From: an uncultured Lachnospiraceae bacterium
Lineage (GTDB): Bacteria; Bacillota; Clostridia; Lachnospirales; Lachnospiraceae
Assembly (NCBI GenBank): GCA_910584725.1
Contig: CAJUBE010000007.1
Span: 1 to 64,000 of the forward strand
DNA: 64,000 nucleotides
Direction: 5' to 3'
Shown here: piece after piece, positions 63,780-64,000 of the stretch
How the letters are laid out: every line of letters begins with the position of its first letter
Numbering within the stretch: the first letter of the stretch is position 1
The notes under the pieces: generated by a model
Database searches by the model: none
What the model saw: the letters and a program-made list of their open reading frames with translations, nothing else
Told to the model about the DNA's origin: nothing
Made by a program: the position numbers and the translations under genes

Positions 63780-64000
63780 TTGTTCGTCAAAGTCGCCTCC
63801 TCCGTTCGTCTGCGACTCGTAAACTTCCCTGTAAATCTCATTGTCGCGCAGCAGCTCCTCGTGCGTCCCGAACCCGTGCACACGCCCGTCGTCCATCACG
63901 ATAATGCGGTCCGCATTCATCACGCTGGCCACGCGCTGAGCGATGATCAGCTTCGTGGTATCGGGAATCTCCTCCGCAAAAGCTTTTCTGATCTTCGCGT
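63762..64000 (-). CDS. ABC transporter ATPase, C-terminal end (partial)
   Basis: Open to the window edge; 78 residues of the C-terminus are present: IIAQRVASVMNADRIIVMDDG and GTHEELLRDNEIYREVYESQ. It is the end of an ATPase domain (H-loop replaced by Gln: AQR instead of AHR), typical of the degenerate half of heterodimeric exporters. The last residues REKNF are encoded inside composite repeat copy F. Forms the pair with 61732-63633. Confidence 0.88.
   Translation of the reverse strand, partial: AKIRKAFAEEIPDTTKLIIAQRVASVMNADRIIVMDDGRVHGFGTHEELLRDNEIYREVYESQTNGGGDFDEQREKNF

Overview
The window looks like chromosome from a Lachnospiraceae-type clostridium (Firmicutes). The pointers are a rho-rpmE-DUF1385-prmC-prfA cluster, DUF4364, DUF4250 and DUF975 genes, a VanR/VanS-like pair, a CIRCE-controlled clpB, NifS/NifU, and consistently strong AGGAGG-type ribosome sites. 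No rRNA or tRNA gene and no CRISPR array was seen. Core blocks are visibly GC-richer than two accessory blocks (about 1-10.8 kb and 43.8-51.9 kb).

Left accessory block (152-10553, all minus strand). Its centre is a two-gene RADAR antiphage module: an ATPase (rdrA, 6173-8854) followed by a divergent adenosine deaminase (rdrB, 3644-6148) with the complete metal-binding residue set. Three small genes lie upstream, two of them membrane proteins. Downstream are an HTH regulator and a pair of large paralogous proteins of unknown function. A 22-bp direct repeat (20/22 identical) brackets exactly the rdrA-rdrB unit. A possible insertion-sequence end lies at the extreme left.

Core block 1 (10.8-43.7 kb): an S8 protease, an AraC regulator, XRE regulators, a CPBP protease, nth, pncA, a HAD phosphatase, an S1-domain protein, a hemerythrin-CheX-receiver fusion, a RelA/SpoT-fold protein overlapping a small gene, prfA-prmC-DUF1385-rpmE-rho, malic enzyme, a DUF5722 glycosidase-like protein, a polysaccharide deacetylase, VanS/VanR, DUF975, an Fe-S/ASKHA protein, an S66 carboxypeptidase, and clpB.

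Right accessory block (43.76-51.7 kb): an oriented run of small unknown genes and a three-gene cassette (Ycf46-type AAA+ ATPase, helical protein, Sel1/RCC1-repeat protein). Decayed plasmid-type genes flank it: a frameshifted DUF932 and truncated ParM/ParR remnants.

Core block 2 (52-64 kb): a DUF234-type ATPase, an inositol-phosphatase-family protein, a cyclic-nucleotide-binding protein, an ECF sigma factor with a membrane partner carrying an FtsX-like ectodomain, nifS-nifU, an AbiE-type toxin-antitoxin pair, blaI-blaR1, and two ABC half-transporters (the second cut by the window edge).

Two dispersed sequence families run through the core. One is a composite multi-hairpin repeat of up to about 150 bp (eight full or partial copies) whose paired arms change together between copies. 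The other is a 17-bp palindrome-like motif, TTGACY-N5-RGTCAA, found six times and mostly inside genes. Together with the RADAR locus these are the most interesting features of the window.
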